Below, in pieces: positions 48,169-57,930 of a stretch of DNA of 64,000 nt. Position numbers and translations under genes: made by a program. The notes beneath the pieces were generated by a model that did no database searches, was not told the DNA's origin, and worked only from the letters and a program-made list of their open reading frames with translations. The DNA is from Haliea sp. E1-2-M8 (GTDB lineage Bacteria > Pseudomonadota > Gammaproteobacteria > Pseudomonadales > Halieaceae). How positions within the stretch are numbered: position 1 is the stretch's first letter; each line of letters opens with the position of its first letter. The stretch lies in assembly GCF_030649675.1 (NCBI RefSeq), contig NZ_JAUTDR010000003.1, forward strand, positions 62,001-126,000. Reading direction: 5' to 3'.

Positions 48169-50400
48169 ATGGTCCGAGTACGGGAACAATCGCATCTCAC
48201 CGCTTCCGGCGAGATAGACTTCGAACGCTGGCTGCAACAGCTGCCGATCCTGCAGCGGCCGGACGATCGGGAGGTGTTGCTCAGTGCCTGCACGCTGGCC
48301 CGGGAGGCGCGCTCCATGCCGGGCCGCGATCTGCAGGACTGGGCCCGTGAATCCGACTGTTTTGCTACCGGGCTGGATATAGCCCAGATCCTGTCTGAGC
48401 TGCACGTGGGCACGGACTGTCTGGTTGCCGGCATTCTCTATCGTGCGGTGCGCGAGGAGCGCCTGACGCTGGACACGGTGGGAGACCACTTCGGGCCGGG
48501 CGTGCGCAGCCTTGTCGGCGGCGTGCTGCGTATGGCGGCGATCAGCGATCTCAAAACCCAGATAGACTCCCCGGTGCTGGGGCAGGCGCACGGCCAGACG
48601 GACAACATCCGCAAAATGCTGGTCGCTCTGGTGGACGACGTGCGGGTAGCGCTGATCAAGCTGGCGGAGCGTACCTGCGCGATTCGCGCGGCCAAAAATG
48701 ATGAGGAGCGGCGCTGGCCCATTGCGCGCGAGGTGTTTGATGTCTACGCCCCGCTTGCCCACCGGCTCGGCATCGGCCACCTGAAATGGGAGCTGGAGGA
48801 TCTCTCGTTTCGGTATATTTATAGCGACGCGTATCGCAAGATTGCGCGCTTGCTGGACGGCAAGCGTCTGGAGCGGGACCGTTTCATCGCGCGTGTAACC
48901 GAGGAGCTGACCCGGGTGCTGGAGCAGGCGGGGCTGCAGTTCAACATCAGCGGCCGGGCGAAACATATCTACAGTATCTGGCGCAAAATGCAGCGCAAGG
49001 GTATCGGCTTCTCCCAGGTTTACGATATCCGGGCCGTGCGCATTCTGGTGCCGGAGGCGAAGGACTGTTACGCGACTCTCGGTCTGGTGCACGGTTTGTG
49101 GCGCAACATTCCCAACGAGTTCGACGACTATATCGCCAATCCCAAGGAAAACGGCTACCGCTCCCTGCACACCGCGGTGATAGGTCCGGAGGGCAAGATT
49201 CTCGAGGTGCAGATCCGCACCAGCCAGATGCATGAGGAAGCCGAACTCGGGGTGTGCGCACACTGGCGCTATAAAGGGTCGGATTCTGGCGGTGGCATGG
49301 CCAGCAGTTATGAGGAAAAGATTGCCTGGTTGCGGCAGGTGCTGGACTGGCACGAAGAGACGGGTGACACCGGGGATGTGGCCGAACAGTTCAGCTTCCA
49401 CCTGGCACAGGACCGGGTCTACGTGTTCACTCCCAACGGGGATGTGGTGAATCTTGCCCAGGGTGCCACGCCGCTCGACTTTGCCTACCATGTCCATACG
49501 GAAGTGGGCCACCGCTGTCGCGGCGCCAAGGTGAACGGCGCGATCGTTCCCCTCACCTACAGCCTCAAGACCGGTGAGCGAGTGGAAATCCTGACCAGCA
49601 AGCAGGGCAGCCCGAAGCGCGACTGGCTGCAGTCCGGGCTCGGCTTCCTGCGGACTTCGCGCGCCCGGGCCAAAGTGCAGCACTGGTTCAAGGCCCAGGC
49701 CCGCGAAGACAATATCGATGCCGGCCGACACCTGCTGGAACGGGACTTCCGCCGTCTCGCCCTGACCAGCGTCGACTATCGGCGGGTGGCTGCCAAGGTG
49801 AATATGGCCACGGTGGAAGACATGTACGCGGCGGTGGGTGCGGGTGACCTGAGTTCTGCCACGGTACTCAACGCGGCCCAGTCCCTGGTGGAGAAGCGCC
49901 CCGAGCCGCAGCTACAGGTAGCCAAACCCGGCAGCGGCCCGCTTTCCCGCAGCCAGATCAAGGTGCAGGGGGTGGGTAATCTGCTGACCCACATGGCCGG
50001 CTGCTGCAAGCCGTTGCCAGGTGATGAGATTGTCGGGTTCATCACCCAGATCCGCGGCGTCAGCATCCACCGCAGCGACTGCGGGCGTCTGCTCAAACTC
50101 CAGGAAACATCGCCGGAGCGAGTAATCGAGGTCGCCTGGGGTGAATCGCCGCGGGAAAACTACGAGGTGGATGTCGCCATTGAAGCCTATGACCGCCAGG
50201 GCCTGCTGCGCGATATCACCGGACTGTTCGCCAATGCGCGGATCAATGTGCTGTCCATCAATACGCAGACCAACAAGAAAAGACACACAGCCACCATGCG
50301 CCTTACAGTCGAGGTGCCTGATTTGGGCGCCCTGTCAAAACTGCTGGAACGAATCGATCGCCTGAGCAACGTGATTTCCGTTGCCCGGGTGTCCAAATAG
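48169..50400 (+). CDS. relA: GTP pyrophosphokinase RelA
   Basis: Makes (p)ppGpp on ribosomes with uncharged tRNA. The 743 residues have a pseudo-hydrolase domain in which the HD residues are replaced (AGILYRAVREERLTLD), the synthetase domain with YDIRAVRILV and NPKENGYRSLHTAV, a TGS domain (VFTPNGDVVNL) and a C-terminal ACT domain. This is the synthesis-only RelA type, not SpoT. ATG 48169 was chosen over the longer frame inside cysM. It is followed after 10 bases by mazG. Confidence 0.97.
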   Translation: MVRVREQSHLTASGEIDFERWLQQLPILQRPDDREVLLSACTLAREARSMPGRDLQDWARESDCFATGLDIAQILSELHVGTDCLVAGILYRAVREERLTLDTVGDHFGPGVRSLVGGVLRMAAISDLKTQIDSPVLGQAHGQTDNIRKMLVALVDDVRVALIKLAERTCAIRAAKNDEERRWPIAREVFDVYAPLAHRLGIGHLKWELEDLSFRYIYSDAYRKIARLLDGKRLERDRFIARVTEELTRVLEQAGLQFNISGRAKHIYSIWRKMQRKGIGFSQVYDIRAVRILVPEAKDCYATLGLVHGLWRNIPNEFDDYIANPKENGYRSLHTAVIGPEGKILEVQIRTSQMHEEAELGVCAHWRYKGSDSGGGMASSYEEKIAWLRQVLDWHEETGDTGDVAEQFSFHLAQDRVYVFTPNGDVVNLAQGATPLDFAYHVHTEVGHRCRGAKVNGAIVPLTYSLKTGERVEILTSKQGSPKRDWLQSGLGFLRTSRARAKVQHWFKAQAREDNIDAGRHLLERDFRRLALTSVDYRRVAAKVNMATVEDMYAAVGAGDLSSATVLNAAQSLVEKRPEPQLQVAKPGSGPLSRSQIKVQGVGNLLTHMAGCCKPLPGDEIVGFITQIRGVSIHRSDCGRLLKLQETSPERVIEVAWGESPRENYEVDVAIEAYDRQGLLRDITGLFANARINVLSINTQTNKKRHTATMRLTVEVPDLGALSKLLERIDRLSNVISVARVSK

Positions 50401-50410
50401 GAGCCATGAC

Positions 50411-51220
50411 GTGACTACCGGGCAATACACGGTAAACGATCTGTTGCGCGTGATGCAGCGCTTGCGCAACCCCGAGGATGGCTGTCCCTGGGATCTGAAG
50501 CAGGATTTTCGCAGTATCGTGCCCTCCACTCTGGAGGAGTGCTATGAACTGGCGGAGGCGATAGAGCACGGGGACTACCCCCATGTTGCCGAGGAACTGG
50601 GCGACGTGCTTTTTCAGGTGGTGTTCTATGCTCGCCTCGGCGAAGAGCAGGGCCTGTTTTCTTTTCCGGACATCGTTCACACCCTGGTGGACAAGCTGCT
50701 GCGGCGCCATCCGCATGTGTTTGCGGACGGTGAGATCGAGGGCGTTGTGGCCGCCACGCTGGATGTGGCGGAGGTGAAGCGGTCCTGGGAGGCGATCAAG
50801 CGCGACGAGCGCGCGGCGCGGGCTCAGGGCGGCGTGCTGGATGACGTGCCGGTGGCGCTGCCGGCATTGCCGCGAGCACAGAAACTGCAAAAGCGCGCGG
50901 CTCTGGTTGGTTTTGACTGGCCAGACGCCGCGGCGGTGCTCGACAAGCTGGATGAAGAGCAACGTGAACTGCAGGAGGCGATGGCAGCCGGTTCGGAGGC
51001 TGCCATCGCCGATGAGATGGGCGACCTGCTGTTTACCTGCGTCAATCTCGCGCGCCAGTTGGGGCTGGATGCGGAAGCCGTGCTGAGACAGGCGTCCGCC
51101 AAGTTCGAGCAACGGTTTCGAGCCATGGAAAAATCCGCCGCCGCGGGCTCAGCGGATCTGCGTGCGCTCACCGATACGGAACTTGATGCCCTGTGGCGGG
51201 CCGCGAAAGTGGCGCGCTGA
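50411..51220 (+). CDS. mazG: Nucleoside triphosphate pyrophosphohydrolase MazG
   Basis: Hydrolyses nucleoside triphosphates to monophosphates and can lower (p)ppGpp. The 269 residues contain two MazG modules; the first shows CPWDLKQDFRSI, EECYELAEAIEHGD and EELGDVLFQVVFYA, the second EEQRELQEAM and DEMGDLLFTCVNLAR, with the E-x-x-E and E-x-x-D metal sites. GTG 50411 has AGGAG 7 bases upstream. The relA-mazG pairing is common in gammaproteobacteria. Confidence 0.95.
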   Translation: MTTGQYTVNDLLRVMQRLRNPEDGCPWDLKQDFRSIVPSTLEECYELAEAIEHGDYPHVAEELGDVLFQVVFYARLGEEQGLFSFPDIVHTLVDKLLRRHPHVFADGEIEGVVAATLDVAEVKRSWEAIKRDERAARAQGGVLDDVPVALPALPRAQKLQKRAALVGFDWPDAAAVLDKLDEEQRELQEAMAAGSEAAIADEMGDLLFTCVNLARQLGLDAEAVLRQASAKFEQRFRAMEKSAAAGSADLRALTDTELDALWRAAKVAR

Positions 51221-51363
51221 TACCTGCTCGTCGTAGCTCCGGGCGGGGCTTGTGCAATGTCCTGCCCCTGTGTATGGTTAGCTCCCCCCGACAATCCGGC
51301 AGCGCAAACTACCTGCAAATACGCTTGCGATAGCCGCTCTACAGACATTGAGGATCCACCTGA

Positions 51364-52011
<648 letters not shown>

Positions 52012-52212
52012 ACTGTAAATCAAGGGGTTTTTATCCCCCCGGGGCGAATGGACTCGCCCGCTGTCCCCGCATATTTCCAACTTTTCCGCAGCGCAATTTT
52101 TTCCGCCGCGCGCGACTTTCGTCAACGTTGTGAAAACGCTGTTGTAAGCCTTTGAGAATATTGCTATTTTCCTCCCGGTGGTTTTAGAAAATAACATTTG
52201 GAGAGTGAAATT

Positions 52213-53070
52213 ATGGCAACAGCCAAGAGCAAGGCGAAAACAAAAACAGCTGCGCGCAAGTCGCCAGCAAAAAAGGCGCCGCGCAAGCAGCCTGCGTCCA
52301 GCGCAGCCAGGAAGGTTCCGGTAGTGTCATCGGCGGAGAAAAAGTCGCGCGAAACACTTGCCAAGTTGCAGGCGACAGTCGAATCCGAGAAAAAAGCATT
52401 GGCCGACGCTCGGGCGCGGTTGAAAGCTGCTCGGGCAAAGGCGGACGAACGTGGCAAAAAAGCGGCTACCAATGCAGTGGCGCGTTCCAAAGCCCGTCTG
52501 GAAACAGCGCAGGGCAAGCTCAGGGAAACGCGTCAGCGAGTGAAGGAAATAGTTGCCGATGCGAAGCTGGTAGCCAAACAGATGGCGGCCCAGGAGCGGG
52601 TTCTGGAGAAGAAAGCGGAACTGGCGGCCAAGGCTGAAATCGACAAGTCCAGAGCGCTGGCGAAGCACGCCAAGAAATGGACCGCGCAGCGCGCCAAATC
52701 CGATGCTGCCAAGATAAACGCGTTGGAGAAGAAAGTACTCGCGCAGCTGCGAGCGGCGGAAAAGAAAGCTGAGGCCGCTGCCAAGGGGGCGCTGAAGAAA
52801 GCGCGCGCCGGCCGCAAGTCGCTGGCGAAAACTGCAGAATCCCTCGCCGACTCGGTCGCACCTGCTGCATCCAAAGCCAGGACAAAGGCCAAGAAGGCGG
52901 CACCCAAGAAAAAAGCGGCACCGAAGAAGAAGGCTGCAGCAAAGAAAAAGGCTGCACCTAAAAAGGCCGCACCTAAAAAGGCAAAGGCCGCGCCCAGAAA
53001 AGCGAAGGCTGCTCCCAAAAAAGCAAAAGCTGCGCCACGGCAGGTTAACGCCACCGCCGCCAGCGGCTGA
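52213..53070 (+). CDS. Histone H1-like lysine/alanine-rich protein (AlgP-like)
   Basis: A 285-residue, very basic, low-complexity protein. The middle (about residues 45-220) is a long charged helix likely to form a coiled coil (KSRETLAKLQATVESEKK). The C-terminal ~65 residues are tandem Lys-Ala-Pro repeats such as AAPKKKAAPKKK, like the tail of eukaryotic H1 and Pseudomonas AlgP. It probably binds DNA and affects nucleoid packing or gene expression. ATG 52213 follows GGAGAG. A strong terminator follows 19 bases after its stop. The 201-base gap before it is relatively AT-rich. Confidence 0.82.
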   Translation: MATAKSKAKTKTAARKSPAKKAPRKQPASSAARKVPVVSSAEKKSRETLAKLQATVESEKKALADARARLKAARAKADERGKKAATNAVARSKARLETAQGKLRETRQRVKEIVADAKLVAKQMAAQERVLEKKAELAAKAEIDKSRALAKHAKKWTAQRAKSDAAKINALEKKVLAQLRAAEKKAEAAAKGALKKARAGRKSLAKTAESLADSVAPAASKARTKAKKAAPKKKAAPKKKAAAKKKAAPKKAAPKKAKAAPRKAKAAPKKAKAAPRQVNATAASG

Positions 53071-53089
53071 CTGCTTGCAGGAACCGAGG

Positions 53090-53122
53090 AACCCGCGCCG
53101 GGAAACTGGCGCGGGTTTTTTT
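53090..53122 (+). terminator. Intrinsic terminator after the histone-like gene
   Basis: A perfect 10-base stem (AACCCGCGCC at 53090-53099 with its complement at 53108-53117), an 8-base loop and a run of seven T (53116-53122). It ends transcription from the plus strand just before the convergent mobA gene. Confidence 0.93.
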
Positions 53123-53133
53123 ATTGGCGGAGG

Positions 53134-53721
53134 TCAGGTCCGGGCCTGCATCTGGTTGTGATTGTCGAAGGCGTCACCGGCAGCCGCGAAATCCACGCTG
53201 ATACAGCGCAGTTGTGCCTGCCAGCCGCGCACGGAGCGGCCGCCGCTGGCCAGATAGGCCGGCAGGCTGCCCAGGCAGCGCCGCCGCAGCAGCATGTGCA
53301 GGTAGTGGTGCTGCCCGCCGGCGGTGGCGTAAGCCAGATCACATGACTCCGGCTGCTTGGTCAGCGCCTGGTACAGGCGAGCGGCGAGGTCGAGCGGCAG
53401 GCGCGGAGTGTCACAGGGAACCACCAGCAGGAACTCCCGGGTCGGATCCGTTGGGAACGCCTCCAACCCCGCCAGTGGACCCTGGAATCCGGATTGGCGG
53501 TCCGCGAATACCGAATCGCCAAAGCCTGCGTAAACATCCAGGTTGCGATTGCAGCTGATCTGCAGGTGGCTGGTCTGGGGTCGCAGGCGTTCACTGACCC
53601 AGGCCACCAACGGTCTGCCTTCCCAGTCCAGCAGACCCTTGTCCCGTCCACCGGCACGGCGACCGGCACCACCCGCGAGGATCAGGCCGTCAAAATGTGC
53701 AGGAGTTTGCGCGCGACCCAC
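53134..53721 (-). CDS. mobA: Molybdenum cofactor guanylyltransferase MobA
   Basis: Attaches GMP to molybdopterin to make the guanine dinucleotide cofactor. The 195 residues show the nucleotide-binding start LILAGGAGRRAGGRDKGLL, GFQGPLAGLEA and the metal-binding VVPCDTPRLP. It diverges from tsaB with 56 bases between start codons. No molybdoenzyme lies in the window. Confidence 0.94.
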   Translation of the reverse strand: MGRAQTPAHFDGLILAGGAGRRAGGRDKGLLDWEGRPLVAWVSERLRPQTSHLQISCNRNLDVYAGFGDSVFADRQSGFQGPLAGLEAFPTDPTREFLLVVPCDTPRLPLDLAARLYQALTKQPESCDLAYATAGGQHHYLHMLLRRRCLGSLPAYLASGGRSVRGWQAQLRCISVDFAAAGDAFDNHNQMQART

Positions 53722-53777
53722 CTGTTTTGTCCTCTGTTGCAGTTCTTGCCAGCGGCGGCCTGTGGGATAATCATGTT

Positions 53778-54476
53778 ATGACAAGCATCCTTGCAGTTGA
53801 TACCTCGACAGAAGCCTGCTCAGTGGCACTTTACCGCGACGGTGAAGTGACTGCACTGCAGGAAATCGCGCCGCGCCGGCACAACCAGTTGTTGCTGGCC
53901 ATGCTGCGCGAGCTTATGCCCGCGGGGCCGGATGCTCTGGATGCGGTCGCTTATGGCAGCGGCCCGGGCTCGTTCACCGGGTTGCGTATCGCCGCCAGCG
54001 CGGTGCAGGGCTTGTGTTTCGCCACCGGCCTGCCGGCATTGCCTGTCTCCACCTTGTGCTGCCAGGTATATGGTGCCATACGTTTGGGGCAGGCGGGGGA
54101 GGGCGATTATGTACTCAGTACCGTGGACGCTCACATCGGGGAGCTGTACTGGGCGCTATACCGTATAGACAAGGGCCGCGCCGTGGAGATCGCTGCGGCG
54201 CAGGCGGTCAAGCCGGGGTTGCTGGCTCCGTCCGGCAGTGATGCGCTGATCGCGATCGGCGGCGGGCTCAAGTATCGGGATGCCATGCCCCCCGCCGTCA
54301 CGGCTCGCTTCAATGCCGCACATCCTGACTTGCTGCCTGACGCGCTGGACGTGCTGCCTGAGGCGCTCAGGGCCCTGCAAGAGCGTCGTGTGCAGAGTGC
54401 GGAGCAGGTGTGCCCGGTATACGTGCGCGACGAGATAAGCTGGAAAAAGCTGGACCAACAGGGGCCGCAGGCGTGA
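53778..54476 (+). CDS. tsaB: tRNA threonylcarbamoyladenosine protein TsaB
   Basis: Partner of TsaD in making the t6A modification of ANN-decoding tRNAs. The 232 residues start ILAVDTSTEACSVALYRDG, an ASKHA-fold phosphate motif, and contain YGSGPGSFTGLRIA, the TsaB/TsaD interface pattern. ATG 53778 is used; the longer frame runs into mobA. It overlaps uppP by one base. Confidence 0.95.
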   Translation: MTSILAVDTSTEACSVALYRDGEVTALQEIAPRRHNQLLLAMLRELMPAGPDALDAVAYGSGPGSFTGLRIAASAVQGLCFATGLPALPVSTLCCQVYGAIRLGQAGEGDYVLSTVDAHIGELYWALYRIDKGRAVEIAAAQAVKPGLLAPSGSDALIAIGGGLKYRDAMPPAVTARFNAAHPDLLPDALDVLPEALRALQERRVQSAEQVCPVYVRDEISWKKLDQQGPQA

Positions 54477-55276
54477 TGGAATGGCTGCAGGCGCTAGTCC
54501 TGGCCCTGTTGCAGGGCGTCACCGAATTTCTGCCGATCTCCAGTTCGGCACATTTGGTCCTGCCGGCACTGCTGTTGGGTTGGGAGGACCAGGGTCTCGC
54601 CTTCGATGTCGCGGTACACGTGGGAACCTTGCTGGCGGTGGTGCTGTACTATCGTCGTGAACTGCTGCAAATGAGCATGAGCTGCGCCGGCCTCCTGCGA
54701 GGGCAGCCGGTGAATGAAGATGTCCGACTGGTACTGTACCTGGCTCTGGCCACCGTGCCGGTCGTTGTAGTTGGATTTCTCGCCGATGAATTTATCGAGA
54801 CCCGGCTGCGCAATCTGCCGGTGATCGCGACCACCACGCTGCTGTTCGGGCTGCTGCTGGGGCTGGCGGATCGGCGCGCGCGCAGCGGGGCGCCGGCGCG
54901 ACCGCTGGCCGCCGGGGTGGCCCTGCTGATTGGCCTGGCGCAGGCGCTGGCGCCCGTGCCCGGTGTATCCCGTTCCGGCATCACCATTAGCGCCGGCCTG
55001 TTGCTGGGTCTGGACCGCGCCACGGCGGCGCGCTTCGCTTTCCTGCTGTCGATTCCGGTGATCGCCGGAGCGGGGCTGCTAAAAGGCCTGCAGCTCGCAC
55101 AGCAAAGCGCACCCGTGGACTGGCTGGTGCTGGGCGTGTCAGCACTGGTGGCCGCAGTCACGGCCTACGCCTGTATCAGCCTGTTCCTGCGCCTGCTTGA
55201 GCGCCTGGGCCTGATGCCGTTTGTGTATTACCGTATCGCGCTCGCTGGTCTGCTCTACGCGCTCTGGCTGTTTTGA
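54476..55276 (+). CDS. uppP: Undecaprenyl-diphosphate phosphatase UppP (BacA)
   Basis: Recycles the undecaprenyl lipid carrier for cell-wall synthesis. The 266-residue integral membrane protein keeps the two family boxes: QGVTEFLPISSSAHL and PGVSRSGITISAGLLLG. About eight hydrophobic segments are seen. ATG 54476 overlaps the tsaB stop (TGATG); a GTG one codon upstream is possible. Confidence 0.96.
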   Translation: MEWLQALVLALLQGVTEFLPISSSAHLVLPALLLGWEDQGLAFDVAVHVGTLLAVVLYYRRELLQMSMSCAGLLRGQPVNEDVRLVLYLALATVPVVVVGFLADEFIETRLRNLPVIATTTLLFGLLLGLADRRARSGAPARPLAAGVALLIGLAQALAPVPGVSRSGITISAGLLLGLDRATAARFAFLLSIPVIAGAGLLKGLQLAQQSAPVDWLVLGVSALVAAVTAYACISLFLRLLERLGLMPFVYYRIALAGLLYALWLF

Positions 55277-55326
55277 CGCCGTAGCGCGGTTACCCGTTGT
55301 TTTCCCGGATCGAGGTTTGTTCGCCC

Positions 55327-56634
55327 ATGACACCGCAACAGTTCAATACTGATCTCCTGGCATTTCTCACGGCAGCGACCACGCCGTTTCACGCCGTGGT
55401 CGCGCTGGTGGGGAGGCTGGAGGCTGCTGGTTTCGCCCGCTTGCCGCCGGAGGGGGACTGGAACCTGCAACCGGGGCAGCGCTGCTACCTGACTCGCAAC
55501 GACAGCTCCCTGCTGGCGTTTACGGTGGGCTCGGAGTCCGCTCCCGAGACTGGCATGCGCATGGTCGGCGCCCACACGGACAGCCCCTGCCTGATGGTCA
55601 AGCCCTCTCCAGAGAAGCAGCGCTCGGGCTATTTCCAGCTGGGAGTGGAGGTGTATGGCGGCGTCTTGCTGAATCCCTGGTTTGACCGCGACCTGTCGCT
55701 GGCGGGCCGGGTCAGCTTCGCCGCTGGGGCCAGCAGGCTGCACACCGCGCTGGTGGACTTCCGCCGCCCGCTGGCAGTCATCCCCAGCCTGGCCATTCAC
55801 CTGGACCGGGAGGCCAACCAGTCCCGCAGCGTCAACCCGCAGACTGATATCCTGCCGATCCTGGCGCTGCAGGCTGACAGTGCGGTGCCCGACTTCCGCA
55901 GCCTGTTGCGCCAGCGCCTGCTGGAAGAGCACCCGGACTGCGCTGCCGAGCGGGTGCTGGACTATGAGCTGTGCTTTTACGACAGCCAGCCAGCCGCCCT
56001 GGTGGGGCTACGGCAGGAGTTTATCGCCTCGGCCCGGCTGGACAATCTGCTGAGCTGCTTTACCGGGCTGCAGGCCTTGCTGCAGGCCGATGGCAGGCAA
56101 AGCTGCATGCTGGTCTGCAATGACCACGAGGAGGTGGGCAGCCAGTCCACCTCCGGCGCCCAGGGCCCGCTGCTGCTGTCGACCCTGCGCCGCATTGCCG
56201 GTACCGAGGAGCGCCTGGGCCAGCTGGTGCAGAACTCAATGATGATTTCTGCCGACAATGCCCACGGTATCCATCCGAACTATGCCGACAAGCACGATGA
56301 CAATCACGGTCCCCGGCTCAATGCGGGCCCGGTCATCAAGGTCAACGCCAACCAGCGCTATGCCACCAACGCGGAAACTGCCGGCCTCTACCGCCTGCTG
56401 GCGGCACAGGAGGAGGTGCCGGTACAGACCTTTGTGGTCCGTAGCGACATGGGTTGCGGCAGTACTATCGGTCCGATTACCGCCGGCGGCACCGGTATCC
56501 GCACTCTGGACATCGGCGTGCCGACTTTTGCCATGCACTCCATTCGCGAACTCGCCGGCAGCGAGGATGCCTGCAACCTGGGCCGGGTGCTGCGCCGGTT
56601 CTACAACCATCCGGGCTCTCTGACGCCCGCCTGA
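55327..56634 (+). CDS. apeB: M18 family aminopeptidase (aspartyl aminopeptidase type)
   Basis: A zinc aminopeptidase of 435 residues. Metal-binding and catalytic blocks are visible: [44 protein letters not shown] and [13 protein letters not shown], ending with [14 protein letters not shown]. These match M18 enzymes, which prefer acidic N-terminal residues. ATG 55327 was chosen over the longer frame from 55297. It is followed by trpS after 59 bases. Confidence 0.95.
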   Translation: MTPQQFNTDLLAFLTAATTPFHAVVALVGRLEAAGFARLPPEGDWNLQPGQRCYLTRNDSSLLAFTVGSESAPETGMRMVGAHTDSPCLMVKPSPEKQRSGYFQLGVEVYGGVLLNPWFDRDLSLAGRVSFAAGASRLHTALVDFRRPLAVIPSLAIHLDREANQSRSVNPQTDILPILALQADSAVPDFRSLLRQRLLEEHPDCAAERVLDYELCFYDSQPAALVGLRQEFIASARLDNLLSCFTGLQALLQADGRQSCMLVCNDHEEVGSQSTSGAQGPLLLSTLRRIAGTEERLGQLVQNSMMISADNAHGIHPNYADKHDDNHGPRLNAGPVIKVNANQRYATNAETAGLYRLLAAQEEVPVQTFVVRSDMGCGSTIGPITAGGTGIRTLDIGVPTFAMHSIRELAGSEDACNLGRVLRRFYNHPGSLTPA

Positions 56635-56693
56635 AATAGCCAGCCGCCCCTTGAGGCGCTAGAATCTCGGGCTTTTACCCGAGCGGGACACTC

Positions 56694-57701
56694 ATGAGCA
56701 AACAACGCGTTCTCACCGGCATTACCACCACCGGCACGCCTCACCTCGGCAACTACGTGGGTGCAATACGTCCCGCGATTGCCGCTTCCACCGATTCCGG
56801 CACCGAGTCGTTCCTGTTCCTGGCGGACTACCACGCCTTGATCAAATGCCAGGACCCCACCGTTGTGCGCCAATCCAGCAAGGAGATCGCCGCCACCTGG
56901 CTGGCGCTGGGGCTCGATACCGAGCGCGCGGTGTTCTACCGCCAGTCGGATATCCCGGAAATCACCGAGCTGACCTGGATCCTTTGCTGCAACGCCGCCA
57001 AGGGCCTGATGAACCGCGCCCACGCCTACAAGGCGGCGGTACAGGCCAACGAAGAGGCGGGGGAGGACCCCGACTTCGGCGTGACCATGGGGCTGTTCAG
57101 CTATCCGGTGCTGATGGCCGCAGACATCCTCATGTTCGGCGCCCACAAAGTGCCCGTGGGCCGCGACCAGATCCAGCATGTGGAAATGGCCCGCGACATC
57201 GCCCAGCGCTTCAACCACAACTTCGCCCCGCTGTTCACCCTGCCCGAGGCGGTAGTGGAAGATCACGTCGCGGTGCTGCAGGGCCTGGACGGGCGCAAGA
57301 TGAGCAAGAGCTACAACAACACCGTCCCCCTGTTCCTGCCGGAGAAGCAGCTGCGCAAGGCCATCAACAAGATCAAGACCAATCTGCTGGAACCCGGCGA
57401 ACCCAAGGATGCAGACGATTCCACTGTATTCCAGATCTGGTCGGCCTTCGCTTCAGCAGAAGAAACCGCGCGCATGCGCCGCGAGTTCGAGCAGGGCATC
57501 GCCTGGGGCGAAGCCAAGAAAGAGCTGTTCGAGCTGGTCAACGATACTCTCGCAGCTGCCCGCGAGCGCTACCTCCAGCTGATGGACGACCCCACACACA
57601 TCGAGCAAGTCCTCCAGCGCGGCGCCGAGCGCGCACGCTCTTTCAGCACGCCGTTACTCGCTCAAGTCAGAGACGCCGTGGGTATCGCGCCGATGCGGTG
57701 A
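56694..57701 (+). CDS. trpS: Tryptophanyl-tRNA synthetase
   Basis: A class I synthetase of 335 residues. The HIGH-type motif appears as [12 protein letters not shown] and the KMSKS motif as [17 protein letters not shown]-type and [15 protein letters not shown] segments also fit the family. A TAGAAT hexamer at 56660-56665 may be the -10, with a short dyad at 56666-56683 in the leader. A non-coding gap with strong inverted repeats follows. Confidence 0.97.
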   Translation: MSKQRVLTGITTTGTPHLGNYVGAIRPAIAASTDSGTESFLFLADYHALIKCQDPTVVRQSSKEIAATWLALGLDTERAVFYRQSDIPEITELTWILCCNAAKGLMNRAHAYKAAVQANEEAGEDPDFGVTMGLFSYPVLMAADILMFGAHKVPVGRDQIQHVEMARDIAQRFNHNFAPLFTLPEAVVEDHVAVLQGLDGRKMSKSYNNTVPLFLPEKQLRKAINKIKTNLLEPGEPKDADDSTVFQIWSAFASAEETARMRREFEQGIAWGEAKKELFELVNDTLAAARERYLQLMDDPTHIEQVLQRGAERARSFSTPLLAQVRDAVGIAPMR

Positions 57702-57728
57702 GGGTACGCTGGTTGCTGGTCGCGCTAC

Positions 57729-57767
57729 GGCACGTAATTCTTCGCGCCTCCCGGAGAATTACGTGCC
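57729..57767. repeat. Perfect 13-base inverted repeat with 13-base loop
   Basis: GGCACGTAATTCT at 57729-57741 is exactly complementary to 57755-57767. It lies in the 229-base gap after trpS and has no T-run, so it is not a standard terminator. It is followed 14 bases later by a longer dyad. It may be part of one dispersed repeat unit. Confidence 0.85.
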
Positions 57768-57781
57768 ATGTCCGCCAGAGG

Positions 57782-57890
57782 TCTCGGGGGCTGGAAGGGC
57801 TTTGCCGGACCGTTCGAGACAGGAAGTCGAGTACGAGCGTCCATGGATGGACTTGCAGCGTGTCCGGCAAAGCCCTTCCAGTTCCCGAGG
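57782..57890. repeat. Long inverted repeat (20 perfect bases, ~29 with wobble pairs)
   Basis: The 20 bases at 57791-57810 are exactly complementary to 57862-57881. Allowing G-U pairs, the stem extends outward to 57782 and 57890. The 51-base interior holds a smaller dyad at 57839-57852 (GTCCAT/ATGGAC). No convincing reading frame spans it. Candidate functions are a palindromic intergenic repeat, a structured RNA, or the trace of a small transposon-like unit. Confidence 0.85.
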
Positions 57891-57930
57891 CCGGCCGCGC
57901 CAAAGTCCGTGCCAATAGCGCAAAGCTTCG

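Noticed and set aside
52024-52038. GGGG-CCCC hairpin after adk
   Set aside because: The stem is 4 bases and no T-run follows, so an intrinsic terminator is not supported.
53746-53778. GATAAT hexamer placing a start at the tsaB ATG (leaderless tsaB)
   Set aside because: The only good -35 (TTGCCA) is 14 bases away, too close. The evidence is insufficient.
56666-56683. Hairpin in the trpS leader as an attenuator
   Set aside because: A 6-base stem with no leader peptide rich in Trp codons and no T-run. It is probably incidental.
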